A stretch of DNA of 64,000 bases, taken from Cesiribacter sp. SM1. GTDB taxonomy: Bacteria > Bacteroidota > Bacteroidia > Cytophagales > Cyclobacteriaceae. Positions 45,120 to 57,500 of this stretch are shown here, piece by piece. The position numbers and the translations under genes are program-made. Under the pieces are notes generated by a model, which saw nothing but the letters and a program-made list of their open reading frames with translations, was not told the origin of the DNA and did not search any database. The stretch's first letter is position 1. Every line of letters starts with the position of its first letter. The stretch is from NCBI RefSeq assembly GCF_020178975.1, contig NZ_JAHXBU010000088.1, positions 62,001 to 126,000 of the forward strand, read 5' to 3'.

Positions 45120-47390
45120 TTAAACAGCACCTTCTTTTTGCTTGATCAGGTTAAGGGCAGAACCAGCCCAGAACCAGGCAATCTGGCCTTCGTTATAGGT
45201 GTGGTTAACCTTAAACTCATCCATAGAACCATCGGCATGGGTAAGTTTTACTGTAAGCGGGGTTTCCGGCTTAAAGCTGTCTATGCCAATGATGTCAATC
45301 GTGTCGTCTTCCTGAACTTTGTTGTAATCAGAAGGATCGGCAAAGGTAATGGCAAGCATACCCTGCTTCTTCAGGTTAGTTTCGTGAATACGGGCAAAAG
45401 ATTTTACCAGTATGGCACGTACGCCCAGGTGACGTGGCTCCATGGCTGCGTGCTCACGGCTTGAACCTTCGCCATAGTTATCATCACCTACCACAACAGT
45501 ACCAATGCCTTCGCGCTTGTAAGCACGGGCTGTGGCAGGCACTTCTCCATGCTCACCTGTCAGCACATTTTTCACTTTATTGGTGGCTTCGTTATAGAAG
45601 TTTACTGCACCAATCAGCATGTTGTTGGAGATGTTATCCAGGTGTCCGCGGTATTTTAACCAGGGGCCGGCCATAGAAATGTGGTCGGTGGTACACTTGC
45701 CTTTCGCTTTGATGAGCAGGCGCAGGCCACGGAAATCGTCTGGTTTGTTTGGCTTAAATGGATCAAGCAGCTGCAGACGGTCAGAAGCAGGATCAACTAC
45801 CACTTTTACCTGGCTGCCATCTTCGGCAGGGGCAAGGTAGCCGGCATCTTCTACTGCAAAGCCTTTAGGCGGCAGCTCAATACCCATTGGTTCATCCAGC
45901 ATTACTTCTTCGCCATCGGCATTGCGGAGCTTATCTTTAAGCGGGTTAAAGGTAAGGTCGCCGGCAATGGTCATGGCTGTAACAATCTCCGGAGAGGCTA
46001 CAAAGGCATGCGTATTCGGGTTACCATCGTTACGTTTTGCAAAGTTCCTGTTAAAGGAGGTAATAATGGAGTTTTTGCGGCTTGGATCTTTCATGTGGCG
46101 CGCCCACTGTCCGATACAAGGTCCGCAGGCATTTGCCAGCACCACACCACCAATTTGGGTGAAAGGCTCCAGCAGGCCATCACGCTCCGTAGTAAAACGT
46201 ACCAGTTCAGAGCCAGGGGTTACGGTAAATTCAGACTGTACCTTCAGTTTTTTATCTATCGCCTGTTGGGCAACAGAAGCAGCACGGGTAATGTCTTCGT
46301 AGCTTGAGTTGGTGCAGGAACCGATAAGGCCTACTTCAAGCTCCTCTGGCCAGCCGTGCTCTTTAACGGCAGCGGCAAATTCAGAAATTGGCCAGGCAGC
46401 ATCAGGCGTGAACGGTCCGTTAATGTGTGGCTCCAGTTCGCTAAGGTTAATTTCAATTACCTGGTCATAGAATTTCTCCGGATCGGCATACACCTCATCG
46501 TCGGCGCGCAGGTGCTCACGAACACCTTCGGCAGCAGCGGCAACATCGGCACGTTCTGTCATTTCCAGGTAAGAGCGCATGCTATCGCCATAGGCAAACA
46601 GCGAAGTAGTGGCACCAATCTCCGCACCCATGTTACAGATGGTAGATTTACCGGTACAGCTGATGGCATCGGCACCTTCACCGAAATATTCTACAATATA
46701 ACCGGTACCGCCTTTTACGGTAAGAATACCAGCTACTTTAAGAATAACGTCTTTGGCGGCTGTCCAGCCACTTAGTTTGCCCGTTAGTTTAACACCAATC
46801 AGTTTAGGGAATTTAAGCTCCCAGGCCATGCCGGCCATTACGTCTACGGCGTCGGCACCACCAACACCAATGGCAATCATGCCAAGGCCGCCTGCATTTG
46901 GCGTATGGGAGTCGGTACCAATCATCATACCGCCGGGGAAGGCGTAGTTTTCCAGCACCACCTGGTGAATAATACCGGCACCCGGCTTCCAGAAGCCAAT
47001 ACCATACTTATTAGAAACCGATGCCAGGAAGTCGTATACTTCTTTATTATTGGTATTTGCTTTCTGCAGGTCTTCTGCAGCTCCAATTTCTGCCTGTATC
47101 AGGTGGTCGCAGTGAACGGTAGAAGGTACAGCCACTGTTTTTTTACCTGCCTGCATAAACTGTAACAGGGCCATCTGAGCAGTAGCATCCTGCATGGCAA
47201 CACGGTCGGGGGCAAATTCTACATAAGATTTACCGCGGCCGTATGCTTCAGTTGGGTCTCCCTGGTAAAGGTGGGAATAAAGAATTTTTTCTGCGAGTGT
47301 AAGCGGCCTGCCGACAATTTTGCGGGCTCTGGAGATTCTATCGCCCATTTGGCCATACACTGCTTTGATCATGTCTATGTCAAAAGCCAT
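45120..47390 (-). CDS. acn: Aconitate hydratase, mitochondrial type
   Basis: TCA-cycle enzyme interconverting citrate and isocitrate through cis-aconitate with a [4Fe-4S] cluster. The 756-residue length and order match the mitochondrial (mAcn) type rather than bacterial AcnA or AcnB. Cluster cysteines are in SCTNSSYED (about residue 358) and ACGPCIGQW (about 421 and 424). Other motifs are [35 protein letters not shown] and [10 protein letters not shown]. It is a single-gene unit. A TAACTTTG -7 box lies at 47448-47455. Confidence 0.96.
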   Translation of the reverse strand: MAFDIDMIKAVYGQMGDRISRARKIVGRPLTLAEKILYSHLYQGDPTEAYGRGKSYVEFAPDRVAMQDATAQMALLQFMQAGKKTVAVPSTVHCDHLIQAEIGAAEDLQKANTNNKEVYDFLASVSNKYGIGFWKPGAGIIHQVVLENYAFPGGMMIGTDSHTPNAGGLGMIAIGVGGADAVDVMAGMAWELKFPKLIGVKLTGKLSGWTAAKDVILKVAGILTVKGGTGYIVEYFGEGADAISCTGKSTICNMGAEIGATTSLFAYGDSMRSYLEMTERADVAAAAEGVREHLRADDEVYADPEKFYDQVIEINLSELEPHINGPFTPDAAWPISEFAAAVKEHGWPEELEVGLIGSCTNSSYEDITRAASVAQQAIDKKLKVQSEFTVTPGSELVRFTTERDGLLEPFTQIGGVVLANACGPCIGQWARHMKDPSRKNSIITSFNRNFAKRNDGNPNTHAFVASPEIVTAMTIAGDLTFNPLKDKLRNADGEEVMLDEPMGIELPPKGFAVEDAGYLAPAEDGSQVKVVVDPASDRLQLLDPFKPNKPDDFRGLRLLIKAKGKCTTDHISMAGPWLKYRGHLDNISNNMLIGAVNFYNEATNKVKNVLTGEHGEVPATARAYKREGIGTVVVGDDNYGEGSSREHAAMEPRHLGVRAILVKSFARIHETNLKKQGMLAITFADPSDYNKVQEDDTIDIIGIDSFKPETPLTVKLTHADGSMDEFKVNHTYNEGQIAWFWAGSALNLIKQKEGAV

Positions 47391-47963
47391 TGTAGTACGA
47401 AAAGTTTAGTTCTATACCTTATAAACAACTAACAGTTGTAGTGGCGGCAAAGTTAAAAATTTTGTCTAATATAAAAACGAGAAGCGAAAACTACCCATTT
47501 AAGTATAAAAGCTGCTTAATCATTTTTTAATTCCGTTTCTTACATCTGTCTGTAAAAATACAGCAAAAAAATGGTTCTGTTCAATTTTGTTTGCGCCAAG
47601 TGACGGAAAAGCTGCCTTTTTAGTTGGAGAATACCCCTGATTCGAAGAAAGGTACAGGCTAGTAGCTATTTTGTTTTTAATGCTTTGTGTAACAACTATT
47701 TATAACGCAAGTCTTAAACTCAAAAATCAAAGCAGGAGATTTTTTCAGAATTTTTCCCCCATTTTTATTACCTCTCCGCTGCCGAATCTGCATTTGTGAA
47801 AGCCAGGAGCAAGATTTCTGATGTAGTAATTTCAGTATTATTGAATTTTTTAGCCCGCATATAACAAACATCTTTACTATCTGAAAAGGTGTAATAGCCT
47901 CCGTAAGAGCAGCATAAATAAGTTTTGTGCAGCCGGAGCATAGAATCTGCAAATCAATCACAG
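47391..47963. other. Divergent intergenic region of 573 bp
   Basis: Between aconitase (minus) and the secreted-protein pair (plus). Strongly AT-rich. A near-match plus-strand -7 box (TAAGTTTTG, one base too long) lies about 40 bp before the start at 47964. I see no gene or structured RNA. Confidence 0.55.
47448..47455 (-). promoter_or_regulatory. Candidate -7 box of the aconitase gene
   Basis: Minus-strand TAACTTTG matches TAnnTTTG, giving a leader of about 50 bases. No clear -33 box. Confidence 0.35.
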
Positions 47964-48515
47964 ATGAAACATTTAATACTTACCGTTTTAGCCCTTTTAC
48001 TGGGATATAGTGTCTGGGCACAAGCATCCGGAAAGCGGGCTGCCTGCAATATGCGCATAACGCATGCTGTTACGGCACCCTCCTGCTACAATGGAATGGA
48101 CGGAAGAGTGTCTCTTCAAGTAAGTGGAGCAAAGAAACCATACAATGTTCAGTGGTCGGATGATGTATCTGGTGAAACCAGGAATGGACTCCCTGCCGGA
48201 TCATACACTGTGACCGTTAGAGATGCAGATGGTTGTGTTACAAAGCATGAGGTTAAGTTGCCGCAAGGTCAGGCATTAGATGGTGATCTCACCATCAGGC
48301 AAACTGGCGTGGCTGGTGGTGCAAAAAAGCTGACTGTACTTTTTGCGAATGGAGCCAAACCATTTGCTGTCAATATAAAGAATCTTTCAAAAGGGGCAAG
48401 GGCACCCTGGAACCAATATAAAGGTGAAGCTTTGAGCAGCGGCGTGTATTTAGTAGAGGCATTCACAAATGCAGGCTGCAGCCAGGTAGGTAGAATTGAT
48501 CTCCGCATCCAATAA
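47964..48515 (+). CDS. Small secreted SprB-repeat protein
   Basis: A 183-residue secreted protein. Signal peptide MKHLILTVLALLLGYSVWAQ, then one SprB-type repeat: APSCYNGMDGRVSLQVSGAKKPY, VQWSDD, LPAGSYTVTVRDADGCV. The C-terminal third (about 105-183) is a further beta domain ending GCSQVGRIDLRIQ. It has no T9SS C-terminal sorting domain of its own. ATG 47964 is chosen to fit the signal peptide. It ends 3 bp before the giant adhesin-like gene, so the two form an operon and the small protein may be its partner or chaperone (inference). Confidence 0.85.
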   Translation: MKHLILTVLALLLGYSVWAQASGKRAACNMRITHAVTAPSCYNGMDGRVSLQVSGAKKPYNVQWSDDVSGETRNGLPAGSYTVTVRDADGCVTKHEVKLPQGQALDGDLTIRQTGVAGGAKKLTVLFANGAKPFAVNIKNLSKGARAPWNQYKGEALSSGVYLVEAFTNAGCSQVGRIDLRIQ

Positions 48516-48518
48516 TAA

Positions 48519-51500
48519 ATGAGCAAGATTAACATGGCATCAAATTTACAACGTCGTTTTTTTTGGATATTTTTTGCTGCTTTGCTGCTTGCTTCTTTTG
48601 GAAGCACTACACTGTATGCACAAGGATGTCCAACAAAAGAAAATTCAGAAGTAACATTCACTCCTGAAAGCTGTCCGAATGCAAAAGACGGTACAGCCAC
48701 TATTTCCATACAGGGTGGTGTTGCTCCCTATGCATTTATACTATATAAAAGGATAGGTCTTATAACGTTTGTTGAGTATCAATATAGTCCTGAGACTTAT
48801 GAGAATTCGTATACATTCACAGGCATAGAAAAAGGAAATTACAAGATTGAGATCTATGACAGCCAGATAGATGACTGTGTTCCCCCTTTTTCTGATGGTT
48901 TTGTTATCGAACCGGTAGGTAAAACACCCATAGATGTTACTATCTCAGGTACTGCCTCTGTTTGCGAAAACCAAAAGAATGTAACTTATAGTGTGCCCGT
49001 AACTACCGGATCGAGCTATAGCTGGACTGTTCCTGCAGGTGCCACAATTGTATCTGGCGCAACCGGACCCGAGAACAACACAATAGCTGTTGATTTTGGC
49101 GCAAGCAGCGGACAGGTAACTGTGCAGGAAACCAATAGCGGCGGATGTAAAGGTAAAGAAGCCAGCTTCAGTGTTAATGTGACTCCTCTTCCAACCAGCT
49201 ACGCACTTACTGCAAGCGGAGATATTACTTTTTGTGAGGAGACAGCAGGAGCGTCCATAGGTTTAAGCAATTCTGAAACAGAAATCACCTACAACCTTAT
49301 ACGGGGTGGAGAAATAGTGGCTACAGTTACAGGCAACGGTGGTCCTGTATCGTTCGGTACATTCAATACTGCAGGTGTTTATACAGCTTCAGCTTATGCG
49401 ACCACAGCTAACAGCTGCACAGCTGAAATGACCGGTGAGATTACGCTGACTACAGTAGCTTACCCCAACCCACCAACGGCATCCACACCAGATGCTGTTT
49501 GTGCCGACTCCAGGTCTGATGTAGAGGCAATTGTTATTACACTGGACAATGCTGAGAATGTTGCAAAAGTATATCGCGATGAAGCTTTAACAGATCTTGT
49601 TGCTTCAGGTATTACTTCTTTTGATCCTGATGATGACACTGCATTTGATATTACACAGGCAGGAACCCATACATATTATATTACCCAGTCCAACGCTACT
49701 GCTTGCGAGAGTGAAGCCATCGCCGTTAGCTTTGTCCTTCATCAATTGCCAACCGCCAGCTTTCAGAGCAGTACCATAGAGGTTTGTGATGAAGCAGATG
49801 GAGCGTTAACTGTTAACCTCACAGGTCTTCAGCCATTTAGTGTAACCTATAACAATGGAATAGAAGATGTAACAGTTACAGATATCAATGCAAATACTTA
49901 TACAATTGCGGTTGAAAATGTAACTGCAGGCAGAACCATCACCCTTAAGTCAGTGAGTGATGCCAATACGTGTAGCAGGGAAGATTTAGCTGTTACAGCA
50001 CAGGTGATCAAGCTGGAAAAGCCAGCTGTAACCTTAAACCTATCAGCTACTGAAGCATGCTATGCAGAAGGAGGGACTTTTGTGTTGGATGGTGGCTTGC
50101 CCGCTGGAGGTAAATATTATGTAGATAATGTTGAAGCCACACAGGTTTCCTTAGCAGAGGCACTGGAGTCTGATAAGATCTATACTATAATATATAGGTA
50201 TACAGATGAGAAGGGGTGTACGAATGAAGCCAGCCAGCAATTCACAGTGCATCCATTGCCTGTCATCAATTTTACCATGGAGCAGACAGTATTCTGTCTG
50301 AATGATAAGTCTTACAGTTTGAACGCCTTACCGGCAGGTGGAAAATTTTCTGGTCCTGGCGTTAGTGGAGGTACCTTTCATCCTAAAAACACCACTGTTG
50401 GGGAGCATCTAATTGTATATACATACACAGATGAAAACGGATGTGAGGCAAGCGCCAGTGTAACGGTTACAGTAAACCCAATGCTTGATGCAGCAGTTAC
50501 AATTGCGGGTCCGGCAACAATCTGTGCAGGTGCACCTGCTACTTTTACTGTATCTGAAATCACCAATGGAGGTGCCAATCCTACCTATTCATGGTTGGTA
50601 AATGGTGTTGAGGCTTCTACAGCAGAAACCTTCACCACCACCAGTCTTGCAGAGGGTGATGATGTGCAACTGCTTCTTACCCAGGGAGACTTACAGTGCG
50701 GTAATAAAAATACCGCATCCTCTAACACCATTGAGAATATTAAGGTTAACCCACTGCCGGATGCAGCATGGACTACTACAGACCAAAGCATCTGTTTTGG
50801 TGCCAGCCAGGAACTGGAACTTGAGCTGATTAGCGGTACAGCACCTTTTAGCCTGGAGTACAGCGATGGCAACCAGGTACAAACTGTAAGCCTTGCTGCA
50901 GGGGAGAACAGCATTACTGTACGCCCTGAAGTAACAACTATATACACCCTCACTAGCATTACGGATGCAAATGGCTGTACTAAAGCCTTGAACAGTTCTG
51001 TAACCATCACGGTAAATCCAACAGAACAATTATCTGTAAGCATTTCGCCACTTACCTCTGATGTTTGTCCGGGAGCGCCTGTAAGCTATAGCGCCAGTGT
51101 GACCAATGGAGGTGATGTACCAGCTTACCAGTGGTTCCTGAATGGAAATCCTGTTGGTGAAAATCTGCCAGCCTACACCTTAGCCGATCCTAAGGCTAAC
51201 GACGAGGTGTGGGTAGAGGTGGTACAGGACCCAACGGTTAAGTGCCCTGGCAGCCAGACATCAGCCCTATCCGCTAAAGCTACTGTAACGCTGAAGGAAG
51301 TAAATGCAGCTTTTAGTGGTCCGGCTACGGTTTGTATTAGCAACACAGCTGACTTCAATCCGGAAGTAAGTGGTGGTACTTTTAGTGTTGTGGAAACAAC
51401 TGGCGCAACGATTGATCCTGTATCAGGTGTATTTTCAGCAAGCGCCGCCGGAAAGTATACTATATTATATAGTATCACTCAGAATGAATGTTCTGACGAA

Positions 51501-54500
51501 GAAACGACAGAGATCACTGTTACACCAGCTGTAGACCCAAGTGTTACACTTAGCGCACCTGTAACCGAAGCCTGCGCAGGCGGCTCAGTAGCATTTACAG
51601 CAATTGCTGAAAACGCAGGTGCCAATCCTGTTTTCGAATGGGTGGTAAATGGTACTGTAGTAAGTGGCCAGAACGGCAGCACCTATACTGCTACCAGCAT
51701 TAGCGGAAGCAGCCTTAGAGTTGAAGTGCGTCTAAGCAAAGATCCTGCTACCACAGAATGTATCAGTAATGAGACGGATACTGACGAAGTAACCATCACC
51801 ATCAACCAAACGCCAACTGTAACGCTGGCGATCGTTGGCGAAGATACTATTTGTCCGGGTGAGGAGAGCAAAGCCAGCCTTCAGTTCGGCTTTACCGGTA
51901 CTGCTCCTTATACTTTTGTATACAGCGACGGTACTAACGATTATACGATTGAAAATATCACCACAGCCAGTCATACTGTTGCAGTGGCACCAACGACTAC
52001 TACTCTTTATTCAGTAGTAAGCCTTACCGACAGCAAATGTGCTGCTACTTCGTTACCTGAAGCTGTTGAGATAAAAACAGTGGAGGCTCCGGAAAACAGT
52101 CCGGTTGTTACAGCCCTCGAAGATGGCTGTAATAGCTTTAGCCTGAGCTGGGCTGCTGTGAACAATGCTTCGGCTTATGTAATTGAAGTTGCTACTGATG
52201 ATGCCTTTACTACTCCGGTAGTTACCCCAATAACCACTTCAGGTACGAGCCACCAGGTTCCAGGCCTCGACAGAGGGGTTAGGTACTTCTACCGGGTTAC
52301 TGCCAGCAACATCTGTAACGAAACAAAAGTATCGGTAACAGGAGAAATTACGCTGGAGCAGTTAGCTGCACCAGTTGCACAACAGCCTGCTGCTGCCAAT
52401 ATCTCATGTAACAGCTTCCAGGCTTCCTGGTCTGCAGTGGCAGGTGCTACTTCCTATACAGTGGAAATAGCAACGAATGCTTCATTCACCAGTGGACTGC
52501 AAACAAGTACAGTTGCTGCACCTGCTACTACTGAAGACTTCACCGGCTTAACAGCGAACACAGCATACTACTACCGCGTTATAGCAAACGCTGCCTGCGG
52601 AGCCAGTGTTAATTCAAATGAAGTAGAGGTAACCACCAATGCCCTGCAAACTGCAGCGCTTGGCTTCAGCATCAGCCCAGCCACTGTTACAACAACTGGT
52701 AAGCTGCAGGTGTCGGTAATTACTACAGATGCAATCACTAACCTGAATAGCCTGGCGTTCAAAGCCAATTGGGCAGATGCCGCTAAACTGGACTTCCAAA
52801 ACATAGTTTCATCAGCCTTAACAGGTGCCAATATTGTAGTTGATGAAACCACTGGCAGCATTGGTGTAGACTGGACTTCAGCCACAGCTGTTAGCCTTGA
52901 GGCTGGAGCAGCACTGTTTACGCTTGAATTTGATGCTGCACTTTGTGGCGAAGTTAACTTTACCTTTGGGCCTGCCACTTCGGCTACTTCAGGTGAGTGC
53001 CCGATAAGCATTACTACTATTAATGCAAGCCATAACATTGGCTTTGGCGAGCAGGCTGTTGCCAGTGCTGCTACCAATGTAGGCTGCGTGGCCTTTACTG
53101 CAAACTGGGCTGCCGTTACAAATGCCACAAGTTACACCATTGAAATAGCCGACAATTCAGCCTTTACTGGTGCCAGCCTGCGGGTGATCAGCAATCTTAG
53201 TGCCAGCAGCTACGATGCTACTGGATTGCTGAGCGGAACAAAATACTACTACCGTGTGCAGGCTGTTAACAGCTGTGGTGCCGGACCATACTCAGGAACC
53301 ATTGAGGTTATTACCAATGCAGGTATCGCGCTTACAGTGCCAGCCACTGCTGGTGTTTGCGAAGGTGAGCGCTTGTTGTTCAACGCAGAATATGTTGAAG
53401 GTGCCACTTATGCCTGGGAAGGGCCAATGGGTTACATTAATGATACCCATGAGGTTGCAATTGACAATGCTAATGCCGGACATACTGGTAAATATACGCT
53501 TACAGTTACCAAAGATGGTTGTACCTCTGTTTACGAGGTTGCTGCCACTGTAAACCCTATTGTTAACCCAGAAGTAGCAATCAATCCTACTGAGGCACTG
53601 ACTTGTGCCAGCATAGATGTAAATCTGAAAGCTACTGTAACAGGTGCCGGCGATGGTGCTACCTATACTTATAAGTGGTACATCAATGAGGTGCTGCAGA
53701 TTTCTGAAACAGACGTACTGGAGGTAAAAAGCTTTACTACAGGTGCTGTTGTTAGGGTAGAGGCTTATACCAACCTTGCCTGTGCAAATATGGCAGAGGC
53801 AACAATCACACTTATCAAACCAGCAGTTGCAGCCCCAGGGGTAGAAGCCAGCGCGGAGCCACTTTGTTTTGGTGAGGCGATCACAGCATCTGCCACTGGT
53901 GAGAACATCAAATGGACTGTAGTACGAGAAGGTATAGCAGTGTATACACAAGAAGGTAACAGCCTAAGCTACACAGCTGATGCCGCAGGTACATATACAG
54001 TATCTGCCACACAAACACCTGCTGGTTGTGAGGAAAGCCCTGCCGAATCATATACTGTAGAAGTTAAGCCAGAAGTGACACAGCCTGTGTTGGCAGATAA
54101 CCTGCTGCAGCTGTGTGAGGGAACCGGAGCAACAGTAACTGCTACAGGCGAGAACGTGGTATGGTACAGTGATGCAGCACTTAGCGATGTAGTAAGCACC
54201 ACTGCCGAGCTTGTGATTCCTGCTGATCTTGCAGCTGGTACTTACAGCTACTATGCTGTATCAGGAGTTGAAGGAGAATGTACAAGTGCTGCCACTACAC
54301 TGACTGTAGAAGTAGGTGCAAGCTTTAAAGTAGATCTTGGTCTGGATGTTACCCTGTGTACAGCTGAAAGTGTGGAGCTGAATTCTGGTTACACAGCCGA
54401 AGGCTATGACTTTGCGTGGAGTACCGGGGAAACTAATGCTACCATTACCGTAAATAAAACTGGAACTTATTCAGTAGTTGTTACCAACCGTACAACAGGC

Positions 54501-57500
54501 TGTACAGCTACAGATGAAGTGGTAGTGACCATCACAGACGAGCTAATCGTTGAAGCAAGTCTTGCTCTGGCAGAGGAGATTAGCTGCAACACAACAGCTG
54601 TGACTTTAGTGGCGGGTAGCAATGCAGGCGAGGGAGCCACCTACTTCTGGACGCTTAATGGAGAAGAAGTGCAGGGAGCAGAAGGCAGCAGCCTTAGCCT
54701 GGATAGCTTCCAGGAAGGTGATGTAGTGGAAGTAACTGTAACCTCTGTACTTGAATGTGCAACAGGTACTAAATCTGATAAAGCCAGCATCACCCTGAAC
54801 AAAGTAACAGTTACAGCGCCAGTAGTATCTGAAACCACAGTTGATGTATGTTTCGGAGAAGCCATAGCCTTAACCGCAACAGGCAGCAATATTAAGTGGA
54901 TAATCATGCTGGAAGGTGTGGTGTTAGAAGCCCACGAAGGCAATGAATTAAACTATACGCCAGCAGAAAGTGGTAGCTACAGCATTGAGGTAACACAACA
55001 GGCAAGTGGTTGCCCGGTTAGCCCTGCTACCACTGTAACAGCTACTGTTAAGCCAGCAATAGCCAGTCCGGTATTAGCACAAAGTGAACTGACGCTCTGT
55101 AAAGGCATAGGATCTACCGTAACTGCTACAGGCGAGAACGTGGTGTGGTACAGCGATGAAGCACTTAGCGTTATTGCAAGCAATACTGCCAGCCTGCTAG
55201 TACCGGGAGATCTGGAACCAGCAATCTACACCTACTATGCAGTGTCGGCTGTAGAGGGTTGCAGCAGTGAGGCTGCGGTGTTAAAAGTAGAGGTGCTTGA
55301 TAAGCATGAAGTTGAACTGGGTGCTAACATTACCAGTTGTAAACCTGCCAGCGTTGAATTGAATTCAGGCTTTAACACAGCAGAATATGAAATTCTGTGG
55401 AGTACAGGAGAAACAGGCCCTACTATTACCGTAGATAAATCAGGAACGTACTCAGTAGTTGTAACTAATCGTGCAACAGGTTGTGCATCGAATGATGATG
55501 TTATCGTTAACATTGTTGATGAATTTACTGTAGCAGTATCTCTTGATACAAAAGAAGATATAAGCTGTGCTACTACCAGCGTGGAGCTGCAGGCTAGCAG
55601 CAATGCAGGCGAGGGTGCGGTGTATACCTGGGTGAGTGGAGGAAGTGTTATCAAAACTGGTCCGGAAAATACCCTGGCTCTGGAAAGCTTTGAGGATGGA
55701 GAGGATATCAGTGTAACAGTAACTTCTGCACTATCATGTGCTATAGGCACTAAATCAGCTACTGCCAGCATTGAGTTGAATAAAGTTGAGCCAGAAGCAC
55801 CGGTAGTATCTGAGCCAGTAGTGGAAGTATGTGCCAACGAAACAATTGCACTGACTGCTACCGGCAGCAACATTCACTGGAGCATTAAGCTAGATGGTGC
55901 CGAAGTGGCCACTCACGATGGTAATGAACTTAATTACACGCCAGAACATAAAGATGTTACCTATACAATTGAGGTAACACAACAGCTGGAAGGCTGTGCG
56001 GTGAGCCCAGCAGCTACTGTAACAGCTACAGTTAAGCCAGAAGTGACACAGCCTGTGTTGGCAGATAACCTGCTGCAGCTGTGCGAGGGAACCGGAGCAA
56101 CAGTAACTGCTACAGGCGAGAACGTGGTATGGTACAGTGATGCAGCACTTAGTGCTGTAGTCAGCAATACTGCCGAGCTTGTGATTCCTGCTGATCTTGC
56201 AGCTGGTACTTACAGCTACTATGCTGTATCAGGAGTTGAAGGAGAATGTACAAGTGCTGCCACTACACTGACTGTAGAAGTAGGTGCAAGCTTTAAAGTA
56301 GATCTTGGTCTGGATGTTACCCTGTGTACAGCTGAAAATGTGGAGCTGAATTCTGGTTACACAGCCGAAGGCTATGACTTTGCGTGGAGTACCGGGGAAA
56401 CTAATGCTACCATTACCGTAAATAAAACTGGAACCTATTCAGTAGTTGTTACCAACCGTACAACAGGCTGTACAGCTACAGATGAAGTGGTAGTAACCAT
56501 CACAGACGAGCTAATCGTTGAAGCAAGTCTTGCTCTGGCAGAGGAGATTAGCTGCAACACAACAGCTGTGACTTTAGTGGCGGGCAGCAATGCAGGCGAG
56601 GGAGCCACCTACTTCTGGACGCTTAATGGAGAAGAAGTGCAGGGAGCAGAAGGCAGCAGCCTTAGCCTGGATAGCTTCCAGGAAGGTGATGTAGTGGAAG
56701 TAACTGTAACCTCTGTACTTGAATGTGCAACAGGTACTAAATCTGATAAAGCCAGCATTACCCTGAACAAAGTAACAGTTACAGCGCCGGGGGTAGAAGC
56801 CAGCGCGGAGCCACTTTGTTTTGGTGAGGCAATCACAGCATCTGCCACTGGTGAGAACATCAAATGGACTGTAGTACGCGAAGGTGTAACAGTGTACACA
56901 TATGAAGGTACCAGCCTAAGCTACACAGCTGATGCCGCAGGTACATATACAGTATCTGCCACACAAACACCTGCAGGCTGTGAGGAAAGCCCTGCCGAAG
57001 CATATACTGTAGAAGTTAAGTCTGCAGTGGCAGTACCAGTTCTTTCTCATACTGAAGTGGTGGTATGTGCAGACGAAGAGCTGCCACAGATCAGCGCAAG
57101 CGGCATCAACATCAGCTGGTACTCCAACAGCGAATTAACACAACTGGTGAATGAGGGCGAAGTGCTGCAGACTGCAAGTCTGGAGGCCGGTGAAACAGCT
57201 ACATACTATGCTATAGCCAGAGAAGACAACTGTGCCAGTGAGGTAGTAGCAGTAGTGCTGAAGCGCCAGGAAGCTATTGTAGTTGATCTTGGAATAGACA
57301 AGGCTGCCTGTGAAGGCGAAACGGTTACCCTGGACGCTGGTTATGACGATACTCAGTATGAAATTAGCTGGAGCAACAACGTTAATTCAACTACTGGAAG
57401 TAACGCTACTTTCATAGCAGAAGTATCCGGCATCTATACGGTAATTGTAACTGACCCGGCAACCCGTTGTACAGCTACAGATGAGGTGGAAGTGGTAATC

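Noticed and set aside
50585-55873. Several 100-220-residue minus-strand frames inside the giant adhesin gene
   Set aside because: They arise from its repetitive Thr/Ala/Val/Ser codons and repeat along with the tandem units; no independent evidence.
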